A stretch of DNA of 64,000 nt from Acidobacteriaceae bacterium (GTDB taxonomy: Bacteria > Acidobacteriota > Terriglobia > Terriglobales > Acidobacteriaceae): NCBI GenBank assembly GCA_003164635.1, contig PLTV01000391.1, forward strand, positions 870-64,869. The letters run 5' to 3'. Below are positions 1 to 8,026 of the stretch, in pieces. The notes under the pieces were generated by a model. It saw nothing but the letters and a program-made list of their open reading frames with translations. It was not told the origin of the DNA and ran no database searches. Position numbers and translations under genes: made by a program. Position 1 is the stretch's first letter. Each line of letters begins with the position of its first letter.

Positions 1-18
1 ATGATTACGCAGATTCAT

Positions 19-1326
19 CTATGCGGCTATCGATTTGATCGGTGGGCGAATCAAAAGAAAGAGAAAAGCGGTAGCGAAGAGAGGCATCGATCCCGCGACC
101 AGAAAAGCTGGTGCGTAAGAATAGCGATCAACCAGAATTCCGACGACCATGGTAAAGACTGCACCAACCAGGCCCGCGGCCAGTCCGCTAAGTCCGGTAA
201 CCGTTGCGACCACATCCTGAGGAAATAGATCGGAAGGTAGAGTTAGGCCCATGGTGGACCAACTCGCATAACCCCAGAGAGCAAAGCAAATCAATCCCAT
301 CGCAGCATAAACACTATGCACACCGGCGGCGGGAATTCCTGCAAGAATTGGGAGGCAACTAATGGCGCAGACCCAGGTGCGGGCCTTCACCACGGAGACA
401 CCGCGGCGGATGCAATAGCCGGAGATCAGGCCACCTGTGAAGTTTCCGATATCGGCGGCGATAAACGGCATCCAGGCAAAAAGGGCGATGCGCTTCAGGC
501 TGAATCCGCGCGCATCGCTCAAGTACTGCGGCAACCAGAAAACATAGAACCACCAGATGGGGTCAGTGAGAGCTCGGCCAAGAACGATGCCCCATACATT
601 TCGATCTCGTGCGAGCTGAAGCCAACGCTTGGGACCACGTTCAGCGGAGACACTGGGCACTTCCTGGCCGGAGCGAATGTATGTGACCTCGCCCGGCGTC
701 ACGCGCGGATGGCGGTCGAGAGGATGATAGACGCGCAACCATACAAGCAGCCAAACAAAGCCGAGCAGTCCTGAAAAGACGAAGGCTGATCGCCACCCAA
801 AAGCCAAAGCGATCAATGGGATCGCAATTGCTGCCACGGCGCCGCCCACGCTGGAGCCACTATCGAAGATGGCCACAGCGAGACTGCGCTCCTGGCTGGG
901 AAACCATTCGGCAACCGTCTTGCTTGCTCCGGGCCAGTTAAAGCCTTCTCCAATTCCAAGGAGGAACCGGAAAGACGCGAAGCCGAAAACCGAGGAAGCG
1001 AAACCGGTGAGCATGTTGATAACTGACCAGAAGACAACTGCCAGGGCCAACCCGAGACGTGTTCCTATAGCGTCAAGAAAGATGCCACCCAGAAGCCAGG
1101 TGACTGCATACGAAATCTGAAATGCGCCAAGGATTTTAGCCAGGTCGGTGTGCGTCAGATGATACTGCGACGAGATCAACGGCGCTAAAACGGAAAAAGT
1201 TTGGCGGCTGATGTAGTTGGTCACCGTGGAGAAAAACAGTGTCCAGACGATCCACCATCGAACGCGTCCTGTGCCGCGAGGCTTCGTCGATGACTCCGCT
1301 TGCCGCATGGCGCTCAATGGCTTCAT
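19..1326 (-). CDS. MFS transporter, hexuronate/ACS type
   Basis: Inner-membrane major facilitator transporter of 435 residues, the usual length for the anion:cation symporter (ExuT/GudP-like) family, which imports sugar acids with protons. About twelve hydrophobic segments are visible. The N-terminal half carries NYISRQ (37-42), a motif-A-like GGIFLDAIGTRLG (80-92) and RFLLGIGEGFNWPG (120-133), which closely resembles ExuT proteins. It is the last gene of the minus-strand operon led by the SIS isomerase, 27 bp after the Gfo/Idh gene. The position suggests it imports the sugar released by the neighbouring glycosidases, perhaps a sugar acid or amino sugar; the substrate is inference. The first in-frame ATG is used, and no strong ribosome site decides between it and an ATG six codons later. 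Confidence 0.9.
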   Translation of the reverse strand: MKPLSAMRQAESSTKPRGTGRVRWWIVWTLFFSTVTNYISRQTFSVLAPLISSQYHLTHTDLAKILGAFQISYAVTWLLGGIFLDAIGTRLGLALAVVFWSVINMLTGFASSVFGFASFRFLLGIGEGFNWPGASKTVAEWFPSQERSLAVAIFDSGSSVGGAVAAIAIPLIALAFGWRSAFVFSGLLGFVWLLVWLRVYHPLDRHPRVTPGEVTYIRSGQEVPSVSAERGPKRWLQLARDRNVWGIVLGRALTDPIWWFYVFWLPQYLSDARGFSLKRIALFAWMPFIAADIGNFTGGLISGYCIRRGVSVVKARTWVCAISCLPILAGIPAAGVHSVYAAMGLICFALWGYASWSTMGLTLPSDLFPQDVVATVTGLSGLAAGLVGAVFTMVVGILVDRYSYAPAFLVAGSMPLFATAFLFLLIRPPIKSIAA

Positions 1327-1353
1327 CGCATCTCGCTATCCAGATCGCTATCT

Positions 1354-2796
1354 TTATGCGACGTTCTTTCCGACGGGATGCTCGACGATCTGTTGGCTGT
1401 TTGGATCCCAGTAGAGTTTTTTGCCGCTCCAGTAGGACTGAGCCGCCATGATGCAGACCAGCGCATGCGAGAAGCCATGATCGACGGTGGCGTTTGGCTG
1501 AGTGCGCGTCTGCATCGATTGAAGCCAGTTCACAAGATGGCCTACATCGTCGTCATCCGGCCCCGTTGAGTTAGGCGCAGGCGCACCCGGGACATGGACA
1601 ATCTCCTCACCGTCTTGCGCGGGCCCTACGATGGGGAGTTTTGTGTAGACCGGCCCACCATCGAACGGATCGAATTCTTGCCTGCATCCTTCGCGGGTGA
1701 CGGTGAAGAGCGAAGCCCCTTCCCCTCCGTAATTCTCGATAGTGCCGTCGCGTCCGTGAATTCTGGAAAAGCTGCGGTAGCTGTTGCAGAAGATCGATTT
1801 ATACGTGTAGAGAAATCCCTTGGGATAGACGACGGCTGTCACGCAGGTATCGGGATTGTCCCGTCCGTCTTTCCAGGCAAATATGCCTCCGTTGGAAACG
1901 ACGCTTTCCGGGTATGCCTCGTCTGTCCAAAAATGTACCAGGTCGCATCCGTGGCTGAGCCACTGATCGAATATGCCCGAGGAAAAATCCTTATAGAGCC
2001 TGAATTCGAGATACACATGAGGATCGAAGGGACGATCCGGTTTCCCCAGCAACCACCGCTTCCAATCAGTGTCTTCTTCGCGAAGCTTCGAGGGCTGGCC
2101 ATGGAGCCATTGTTTCCACTCCATGTGGATGTCCATCAGCCTTTCCTTGTTGATACCGGTGTCCATCGGAGTGAATCTCCATCGCTCCTCATTCACATTC
2201 CATTCTTGCTCAATATGAACGATGTTGCCGATTCGCCCGGAACGAATGATATCCCGCACCGCAAGAGGGTACGGCTGGCTGCGGTGTTGCGTACCCATCT
2301 GGACAATCTGTTTTGATTGCTTTACCAGGTCGCGTGTCTCAATGGCTTCGGAGAGCACGTTGGCAAAGGGCTTCTCGACGTAGCAGTCCTTTCCCGCTCT
2401 CACCACCTCGGCACATAACTGGGCATGCTGAAAATCGCCCGTGGCAATCATCACGCCATCGAGGTCCTTCAGTTCCAGCATCTGTTCAGAGTATTTAAAG
2501 CTCTGAGGCTCGTGGTTGAATGCTCGCTTCACCTGGGCGGCCCTGTGCTCCCGCGCCAGGCTCCAGATGTCGCAGACCGCGACCACTTCCACCGGCATTT
2601 GTTTGGAGGCCAGCGTTACCATATGCACATGGCCTTCGCTGCGATCGCCGCAACCGAGTTGACCTAAGCGGATTCGATCGTTAGCTCCGAGGACACGCGC
2701 ATACGACTTGGCGCTCACGCTCGCCGCGACCATGGTGCCCGCGGCCTGCTTCATGAATGTTCTACGATCAGTTCCGGAAATCGGCTCGTCGGTCAT
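1354..2796 (-). CDS. Tat-exported Gfo/Idh/MocA family protein
   Basis: NAD(P)-binding Gfo/Idh/MocA family protein of 480 residues. A twin-arginine signal (RRTFMK, 11-16) precedes a hydrophobic stretch and a Rossmann fold with a glycine-rich loop (GQLGCGD, 45-51). EKPF at 141-144 matches the conserved EKP dinucleotide-fold motif. The Tat signal suggests it folds around its cofactor in the cytoplasm and works in the periplasm. Family members are sugar dehydrogenases; a subset (GH109) with the same fold and often a Tat signal cleaves alpha-N-acetylgalactosamine by an NAD-dependent route. Its place beside agaS- and nagB-like genes makes a glycosidase or oxidoreductase on a GalNAc-type sugar plausible, but I cannot assign GH109 from the sequence alone. 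It lies 67 bp downstream of the nagB-like gene. Confidence 0.88.
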   Translation of the reverse strand: MTDEPISGTDRRTFMKQAAGTMVAASVSAKSYARVLGANDRIRLGQLGCGDRSEGHVHMVTLASKQMPVEVVAVCDIWSLAREHRAAQVKRAFNHEPQSFKYSEQMLELKDLDGVMIATGDFQHAQLCAEVVRAGKDCYVEKPFANVLSEAIETRDLVKQSKQIVQMGTQHRSQPYPLAVRDIIRSGRIGNIVHIEQEWNVNEERWRFTPMDTGINKERLMDIHMEWKQWLHGQPSKLREEDTDWKRWLLGKPDRPFDPHVYLEFRLYKDFSSGIFDQWLSHGCDLVHFWTDEAYPESVVSNGGIFAWKDGRDNPDTCVTAVVYPKGFLYTYKSIFCNSYRSFSRIHGRDGTIENYGGEGASLFTVTREGCRQEFDPFDGGPVYTKLPIVGPAQDGEEIVHVPGAPAPNSTGPDDDDVGHLVNWLQSMQTRTQPNATVDHGFSHALVCIMAAQSYWSGKKLYWDPNSQQIVEHPVGKNVA

Positions 2797-2863
2797 AAGA
2801 CTTTCAATCCTTTCCTTAAGCGTTGATCGGTGCCGTTGGCTAACATCCGCGACCGTTACAGGC

Positions 2864-3715
2864 TCATTGAGAATCCAGAATGCCGCCTAATTCATTCGCC
2901 GATTCAAGATCTAGATAAACCGTTACATCTGGATGAGTGCGCAGGATCGTCGCGGGGCATGCCGTGGAGATTTGTTCCGTGAAGGCACGCCGAACAATCG
3001 TCACCTTGCGCTTTCCCGGCACAGAGACAATCAACTTAGGCACGCGCAACAATGCTGGAATGGTGAGCGTAATTGCATGCTGCGGAACGTCCTCGACACC
3101 TTTGAACCAGCCTTCCGCGGTTTGCTGTTGCCGGCATGCCCTATCAAGCTCAACAATCTTCACATCTACAGGATCGTTGAAGTCGGCGATGGGCGGGTCA
3201 TTGAACGCCAGATGACCGTTTTCTCCGATACCGAGGAGACACAGTTGCGGATCGGCGGCACGGATCGCTTCGGCGTACGCGCGGCAAGTTCCTTCAGGAT
3301 CATTGGCGCTTCCATCAATTTCAAGGAAATGCTTCATCTTCACTTTTTCGGTCAACCTCTCGCGAAGATAACGGCGGAATGAGGCAGGATGATCGGCAGC
3401 TATCCCTACATATTCGTCCATGTGGAAGCCGCGAATCTGGCTCCAGGGAAGGCTTTCTATGCGGGTAAGGCTTTTAAGAGTCTCTATCTGCGAGGCTCCT
3501 GTAGCGAAGATGACTGCAATCGCTTCATGAGTTCTTGCTAACTCGATCAATGCTCCCGCCGCCGCCAGCGCGGCAGCGGCGCCGGCAGCTTCACTGGTTA
3601 GATGGACTTCCAACTTCGCACTCCCGACCTGGTAGTGCTTCGCTTGAACGATTTCTTCCGTCAAGTCTGACTCCTTGTCAGTTGCTCCATGTTCCTGAAG
3701 GGCGCATTCCTGCAT
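2864..3715 (-). CDS. glucosamine/galactosamine-6-phosphate deaminase-like (NagB family)
   Basis: Cytoplasmic NagB/AgaI-family protein, 283 residues against about 266 in Escherichia coli NagB. The family converts amino-sugar 6-phosphates to ketose 6-phosphates with release of ammonia. The catalytic HMDEY segment (98-102), followed by VGIAADHPASF, matches the NagB MDEYVGLxxxHPxSY block, and GIGENGHLAFNDP matches the NagB GNDGHIAFNEP active-site loop. The first 20 or so residues before the conserved core have no NagB counterpart, so the true start may be a later codon, for example the TTG at residue 18. It sits between the agaS-like gene and the Gfo/Idh gene on the same strand. With a SIS deaminase/isomerase also present, one of the two probably handles galactosamine-6-phosphate; which one is not visible. 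Confidence 0.87.
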   Translation of the reverse strand: MQECALQEHGATDKESDLTEEIVQAKHYQVGSAKLEVHLTSEAAGAAAALAAAGALIELARTHEAIAVIFATGASQIETLKSLTRIESLPWSQIRGFHMDEYVGIAADHPASFRRYLRERLTEKVKMKHFLEIDGSANDPEGTCRAYAEAIRAADPQLCLLGIGENGHLAFNDPPIADFNDPVDVKIVELDRACRQQQTAEGWFKGVEDVPQHAITLTIPALLRVPKLIVSVPGKRKVTIVRRAFTEQISTACPATILRTHPDVTVYLDLESANELGGILDSQ

Positions 3716-3864
3716 GGGCTTCGCGATGTGTCGCGCTTATCGTGCCAAGCATGCGTAATGTTGCGAATGCAAACAAATACAACATGCCGTAGAAGATTCA
3801 AGCTGAAAACTGCGCCTTGCAATATGGCCTGGTGTCCGCGAGCTATCCGAATGCGCCGGTATCG

Positions 3865-4998
3865 CTACTTGCTTGAAGTTACAGTTTCCAATGGACGAGT
3901 TGGGTGAATCGTGACGCCTTGAACTACCCGATTGATAACGCCGTCCGGGCTTGGGTTATCGGGATTTAATCCGATGCGAAGACTCAAGTGATATCCGATC
4001 AACTGCGGGCCTAGGATCTCATAAGGCGTGCGCAGCGCGTCGATCATCTGCGGAGCCACGGCTGGAATGACCTCATCGAATAAACCTTTTGAAGCACCTG
4101 GATCCACGATACCGACGATGTATCCGATCTTTTTCGCTCGGAGCTCACAGATCAAATCTTCTTCATAACGCCGGCGCAGTGGATCGCTGGATAACAGACA
4201 AAGGACAAGCGTGTCAGGTTTAACAAAGGACATCGGACCATGCCGCAGGCCCAAGTGTGTTTCTGTGATGACGGGAAAGTGGCCAGCCGTCATTTCGAGC
4301 GTCTTGAGGCCGGCCTCACGGGCCCACCCAAGCAGCGGAGATGAGGACAAAATCACGATCCGGTCATGGGTGCGATCCGCCACGCGCCGACATGCTCGAT
4401 CGATGTCGGGGAACAATGCAATCGCGCGCGCACTCAACTCGTCTACTGTGGCCGCGACAGCCTCGGCCTGGACGAGGACAAGTCCGGCCAACACCAGATT
4501 GGAAAATGAACTGGTCATGACAAGGCCCTGGTCATTCGTGCGGGGGTCTAGGGTGATGACTCCGTTGAGACTGGAGTGAGATAGTGCGCCATCTTCATTG
4601 CAGACGATTGCGAACTGCAGAATGTCAGGCCGAAGGGCGCGAACCCGCTCGACAACAGCGACACTTTCAGGACTATCGCCGGACCGGGCCACAGAGATCA
4701 CTGCATCCACATCTAGCAAGTATCGTTCGGCGTCGACCAGCAGGTCGGTGGTTGGAACGGCATAAGCCCGAGGCCACGCCGAGGCGATGGCCATAGCCGC
4801 GTAGGCCGAAGTACCTGCCCCGGTCAGCAGGACGCGCGCATGTTGAAGTTTCGCTGCGAGTTGCAGGCGGTCTGCTGCGGCATGCACCTCTTTCACCGTA
4901 ACCGGCCAGAGGTGAGGCTGACGAAGGATTTCCGGCATAGTGAATTGAGGAGCGGTCTTAGAGAGATCCTCGGATTGGGCCCTGTCCTCGTGTGACAT
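3865..4998 (-). CDS. agaS: AgaS-like SIS-domain sugar isomerase/deaminase
   Basis: Double SIS-domain protein of 377 residues, matching AgaS length (about 384). AgaS-type proteins act on galactosamine-6-phosphate, giving tagatose-6-phosphate and ammonia. The first SIS domain shows TGAGTSAY (59-66) and SVARSGDSPES (102-112), the sugar-phosphate-binding loops. The second contains HLGLRHGP (248-255), close to the AgaS LGFRHGP signature. It is first in the minus-strand operon and divergent from the GH36-like gene. A TTGACG/TATCCT promoter with an overlapping ACGAAA-N13-TTTCGT inverted repeat lies about 80-115 bp upstream. The chosen ATG is the first one in the reading frame. AgaS is the best family match; a glucosamine-6-phosphate deaminase/isomerase of the same fold is the alternative. 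Confidence 0.87.
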   Translation of the reverse strand: MSHEDRAQSEDLSKTAPQFTMPEILRQPHLWPVTVKEVHAAADRLQLAAKLQHARVLLTGAGTSAYAAMAIASAWPRAYAVPTTDLLVDAERYLLDVDAVISVARSGDSPESVAVVERVRALRPDILQFAIVCNEDGALSHSSLNGVITLDPRTNDQGLVMTSSFSNLVLAGLVLVQAEAVAATVDELSARAIALFPDIDRACRRVADRTHDRIVILSSSPLLGWAREAGLKTLEMTAGHFPVITETHLGLRHGPMSFVKPDTLVLCLLSSDPLRRRYEEDLICELRAKKIGYIVGIVDPGASKGLFDEVIPAVAPQMIDALRTPYEILGPQLIGYHLSLRIGLNPDNPSPDGVINRVVQGVTIHPTRPLETVTSSK

Positions 4999-5079
4999 CT
5001 AAACTCCATTCCCCGTTGGCGGCCACTTCCATTCGCAAGAGCTTAGCTCGCATCGACAATTGAGCCAATATGAAGCCCC

Positions 5080-5104
5080 ACGAAAGGATATAATCACATT
5101 TCGT
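5080..5104. promoter_or_regulatory. Candidate operator 1 (ACGAAA-N13-TTTCGT)
   Basis: Perfect 6-bp inverted repeat ACGAAA (5080-5085) and TTTCGT (5099-5104) overlapping the predicted agaS-like -10 element. DeoR/GlpR-type repressors commonly recognise TTCG/CGAA palindromes, and a DeoR-family gene lies at 21072-21929. Binding is inference. Confidence 0.5.
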
Positions 5105-5113
5105 AACCGTCAA
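5085..5113 (-). promoter_or_regulatory. Predicted sigma70-type promoter of the agaS-like operon
   Basis: Read on the minus strand, TTGACG (5113-5108) is followed by a 17-base spacer and TATCCT (5090-5085). Spacing is ideal and four of six -10 bases match consensus. Transcription would start about 80 bases before the agaS-like ATG. The inverted repeat at 5080-5104 covers the -10 element and most of the spacer. Confidence 0.5.
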
Positions 5114-5283
5114 GACTTTCGTTTCCGCGGCTACAAAATCGGAACCTGAAAGCGCGTCGCACCTGTTCCAGCATAAAGACCGGGATTTGCTGTGCGGCGC
5201 TGAGAGGTCGGCCGTCGCCGAGAATGCTGAATTTATGGAGATAAACGTTGCCCGTCCTGGAATTACGCAAAAAAAAAATGCCG

Positions 5284-5312
5284 TTGACAAGGCTAGCTTG
5301 CCTGCATAGCAT
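5284..5312 (+). promoter_or_regulatory. Predicted promoter of the GH36-like operon
   Basis: A perfect TTGACA (5284-5289), a 17-base spacer and TAGCAT (5307-5312; four of six consensus bases). The leader to the chosen start at 5505 would be about 185 bases. The inverted repeat at 5314-5337 begins two bases after the -10 element and so covers the expected start site. Confidence 0.55.
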
Positions 5313-5313
5313 T

Positions 5314-5337
5314 ACGAAACACGCCCGAGTGTTTCGT
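5314..5337. promoter_or_regulatory. Candidate operator 2 (9-bp perfect palindrome)
   Basis: ACGAAACAC (5314-5322), six bases, then GTGTTTCGT (5329-5337): perfect 9-bp arms. The ACGAAA and TTTCGT halves are 12 bases apart, nearly the same as at operator 1. It sits over the expected transcription start of the GH36-like operon, a typical repressor position. Confidence 0.6.
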
Positions 5338-5504
5338 TTGTCTTCGACTACAGTTCAATCGAAAGCGATCGGAGCAATGGGACGAAAACCACTCCTCAGC
5401 CGGAATGAAGGCACCCCTTATTGAAGGTATAGGTCAGAGGGTCCGGCGCAGAACGACGAAATGCGCTCCCTGGAGTGCGATCGGCAAAGGGCGAAGGGAA
5501 ATCC

Positions 5505-8012
5505 ATGAAGCATTCGTATCAAAAGAGCATGTACGCAATTCTCCTTGCCGGTGCGGTCGCATCCGGACGCCCTGCAATGGCGAGCCAGTCCGAAGCAGGC
5601 CAATCTCGCACCGAAGGCCGGGTTTTAGGGTCGATCAAAGGGAAAGGCGTCTCCGTAGAAAGCAACTCAGACGGGTCGTACTCACTCGTCCAAACCGGCA
5701 ATCCGGGTCCATTGATGCGTTCCGATGTCGAGGCGGATGTCGATTCAGAGATTCTGCGATCTACGGAATTTCCAGATCACAGGACGGTGCAGTCGGACTT
5801 TCATGACGAATTCGGGTCAGGGTCAGTGCTGACCGTAACGCATACCGGCCTTCAAGGCAAGCCGGACCTGGTTTGCACGTTTCGTGTTTATCACGATCAG
5901 CTGTGGGGCGACTTCGAAGTCAAGGTGAAAAATAGCACGGGCCGAGCCATCACGGTCCATGCGATCCGCACGATTCACGCAACCGATGCACCCGTCATCA
6001 ACTTGAACGGTCCGGTTTCCGCGGACCGTATTTTGTCAGACAGCTACAGTGAGGACCGGCCTCAGCTGGCGATTCGCGACCTAAGTGACGGACGAAAAGG
6101 GATGCAACGCGCAGTGGGAAGCCAACTTATCTATAACCGCGAGAGCGGACAGAGCTTGTTTTTCGGTGTTCTGACTTCAGATCGGTTGCTGACCATATTT
6201 CATTTGAAAGAGCGAACGACGGACGCCGGCACGCAGATCGTGTCCTATGAAGCGGAGGCAACGGGCACGACCGAGATCATGAAAGAGGAATCTCTGCGAC
6301 ATTCGCCAGCCTCCGAGCACGTAAGTCTCAGCCTGCCTGTCAACTCCGGAGATAGCTTGTCGTCTGAGCGCCTGATGTTTGCCGTGGGGTCTGATTATCA
6401 TGCCCAACTGGAGGAATACGGACACGTCATCAAGCTCCTTCATAAAGCTCGCGTTGATACTCCGAGCCCAATCGGGTGGTGGAGTTGGACAGCCTATTAC
6501 TTTGGACTCAACCAGGGAGCCGCGATTACGAATGCAGCGTGGATGGCAGAGAATCTGAGGCAGAGCGGTTATAACTACTTTCACATCGATGAAGGATACC
6601 AATATGCGCGCGGCGAATACACGACGCCCGACGTGAATTTGTTTCCTCGCGGACTTGGTTATATTGGAGACGTGGTGCGCGACAAAGGGCTCACCTTTGG
6701 AGTGTGGACAGCGCCCTTCGAAGTATCGGAGCGCGCCTGGGTATACGAAAACCATAAGGACTGGTTGCTGCACAACGCCGCGGGTCAGCTGATTCACATT
6801 GGCGACGTGACGGAACATACCGATCTGTTATATGTGCTGGACACAACCAACCCCGGCGCCCAGGAATACCTGAAGCAGACGTACAGTACGCTTTATAACT
6901 GGGGTGTTCGCTTTATCAAGATGGACTTCATGGACGATTCGGCGGTGGAAGGCGCTTACTATCGCCCCAATACAACTGCCCTTGAAGCGCAACGAATCGG
7001 GCTGAAGATAATCCGCAGCGCGGTTGGCGAAGACGTCGTTCTGGACAAGGACGGCAGTACGATGCTCAATCCGGTGGGGATCGTCGATGCTGGGCGCATC
7101 TCACAAGACACGGGACATACCTTTGGAGCTTCAAGAGATGCGGCTTCGGGTATCGCAGCACGCTACTATATGAACCGCAATTATTTTGTCGCCGATCCGG
7201 ACGCTTTCACCGTATCGACGCAGACCGTCGATGACCAGTCATGGCATGGCGGACAGCGTCAGCTAAGTCTGGAGGAAGCTAAGGTTTCAATCGCCCTGGC
7301 GGCGGTGGCAGGGGGAATGTTTGAGCTCGGAGACGACTTGCCTACCCTGGGGGCGTCGCAGGATCGCCTGTCGCTCGTGAAGAATGCTGACGTGATCGAC
7401 ATGGCCCGGCTCGGACGTTCATCCACACCCACTGATTTAATGACCTATGCGGCAAGCGATGTGCAGCCGAGTATCTTCCTGCTGAAGGAAGACACGCGTC
7501 AGTCCATGCTTACGGTCTTCAATTGGTCTGACGGAGAGCTCAAGCGCGCTATCGATCTAACCAAGCTGGGCTTGAAAGAAACGGGCAGCTACCAGATCAC
7601 TGAGGTATTCGGCGATCAAAGCTGCTGCAATTTTTCATCGGCCACGATCAACCTGAATCAGCCGGCGCACTCGGTTCGCATGTTCAAGCTGATCGACAAC
7701 GCCGTGCCCGCGACTCCGCCTCAGTTTGAAGTGGAAGCAACCAACCAGGGCAAGGCGGGAGTAACTCTGGTCTTCAGCGGCCGGGGCGTACCGACCGAAG
7801 CGCCGGTGTTTACGTACCATTGGGATTTCGGTGATGGATCGTCTGCGGATGGAGTCAAGGTGCTGCACGCCTATACACACTCCGGCGAATACGACGTGCA
7901 TGTGACCGCAACGGGTTTGGAAGCAACGACAAGTTCGAAGGACATCAAAGTAAGAATTTCAGGGAACATCGCAACTCGATTCGTTCCGGCCGACAAGAAG
8001 CGACCCGAGTGA
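5505..8012 (+). CDS. Secreted GH36/GH27-like alpha-galactosidase family protein with PKD domain
   Basis: Clan GH-D glycosidase, 835 residues from the ATG at 5505, which has an AGGGA ribosome site and begins a signal peptide; a GTG ten codons upstream has no such support. After an N-terminal beta-rich domain comes a TIM barrel starting with IGWWSW (residues 323-328), resembling the GWCSW/GWNSW start of GH36/GH27 catalytic domains. FIKMDF places the likely nucleophile at Asp474. DTGHTF and the following RYYMNRNYFVADPDAF form the second half of the active site. A PKD-like fold with YHWDFGDG lies near residues 760-810. The family hydrolyses terminal alpha-galactose or alpha-N-acetylgalactosamine; the neighbouring genes favour the latter but specificity is not visible. 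It heads the operon with the kinase, 14 bp upstream of it. Confidence 0.88.
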   Translation: MKHSYQKSMYAILLAGAVASGRPAMASQSEAGQSRTEGRVLGSIKGKGVSVESNSDGSYSLVQTGNPGPLMRSDVEADVDSEILRSTEFPDHRTVQSDFHDEFGSGSVLTVTHTGLQGKPDLVCTFRVYHDQLWGDFEVKVKNSTGRAITVHAIRTIHATDAPVINLNGPVSADRILSDSYSEDRPQLAIRDLSDGRKGMQRAVGSQLIYNRESGQSLFFGVLTSDRLLTIFHLKERTTDAGTQIVSYEAEATGTTEIMKEESLRHSPASEHVSLSLPVNSGDSLSSERLMFAVGSDYHAQLEEYGHVIKLLHKARVDTPSPIGWWSWTAYYFGLNQGAAITNAAWMAENLRQSGYNYFHIDEGYQYARGEYTTPDVNLFPRGLGYIGDVVRDKGLTFGVWTAPFEVSERAWVYENHKDWLLHNAAGQLIHIGDVTEHTDLLYVLDTTNPGAQEYLKQTYSTLYNWGVRFIKMDFMDDSAVEGAYYRPNTTALEAQRIGLKIIRSAVGEDVVLDKDGSTMLNPVGIVDAGRISQDTGHTFGASRDAASGIAARYYMNRNYFVADPDAFTVSTQTVDDQSWHGGQRQLSLEEAKVSIALAAVAGGMFELGDDLPTLGASQDRLSLVKNADVIDMARLGRSSTPTDLMTYAASDVQPSIFLLKEDTRQSMLTVFNWSDGELKRAIDLTKLGLKETGSYQITEVFGDQSCCNFSSATINLNQPAHSVRMFKLIDNAVPATPPQFEVEATNQGKAGVTLVFSGRGVPTEAPVFTYHWDFGDGSSADGVKVLHAYTHSGEYDVHVTATGLEATTSSKDIKVRISGNIATRFVPADKKRPE

Positions 8013-8026
8013 TTTGATGGCATTGG

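Larger units (their letters stand above)
4999..5504. other. Divergent regulatory region agaS-like / GH36-like
   Basis: This 506-bp region separates the two divergent sugar operons. It contains a predicted promoter for each direction, two long CGAAA/TTTCG inverted repeats placed at those promoters, and two extra ACGAAA half-sites at 5382-5387 and 5456-5461 within the leader of the rightward operon. A run of nine A residues begins near 5269, just upstream of the rightward -35 element. Short overlapping open frames in the region have no recognisable protein features and I do not regard them as genes. Confidence 0.6.

Noticed and set aside
4958-5290. 110-codon minus-strand frame in the divergent regulatory region
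   Set aside because: It overlaps both predicted promoters and operators and the start of the agaS-like gene, has no recognisable family features and no clear ribosome site.
5475-5504. GTG start ten codons before the GH36-like ATG
   Set aside because: The ATG at 5505 has AGGGA at good spacing and starts the signal peptide directly.
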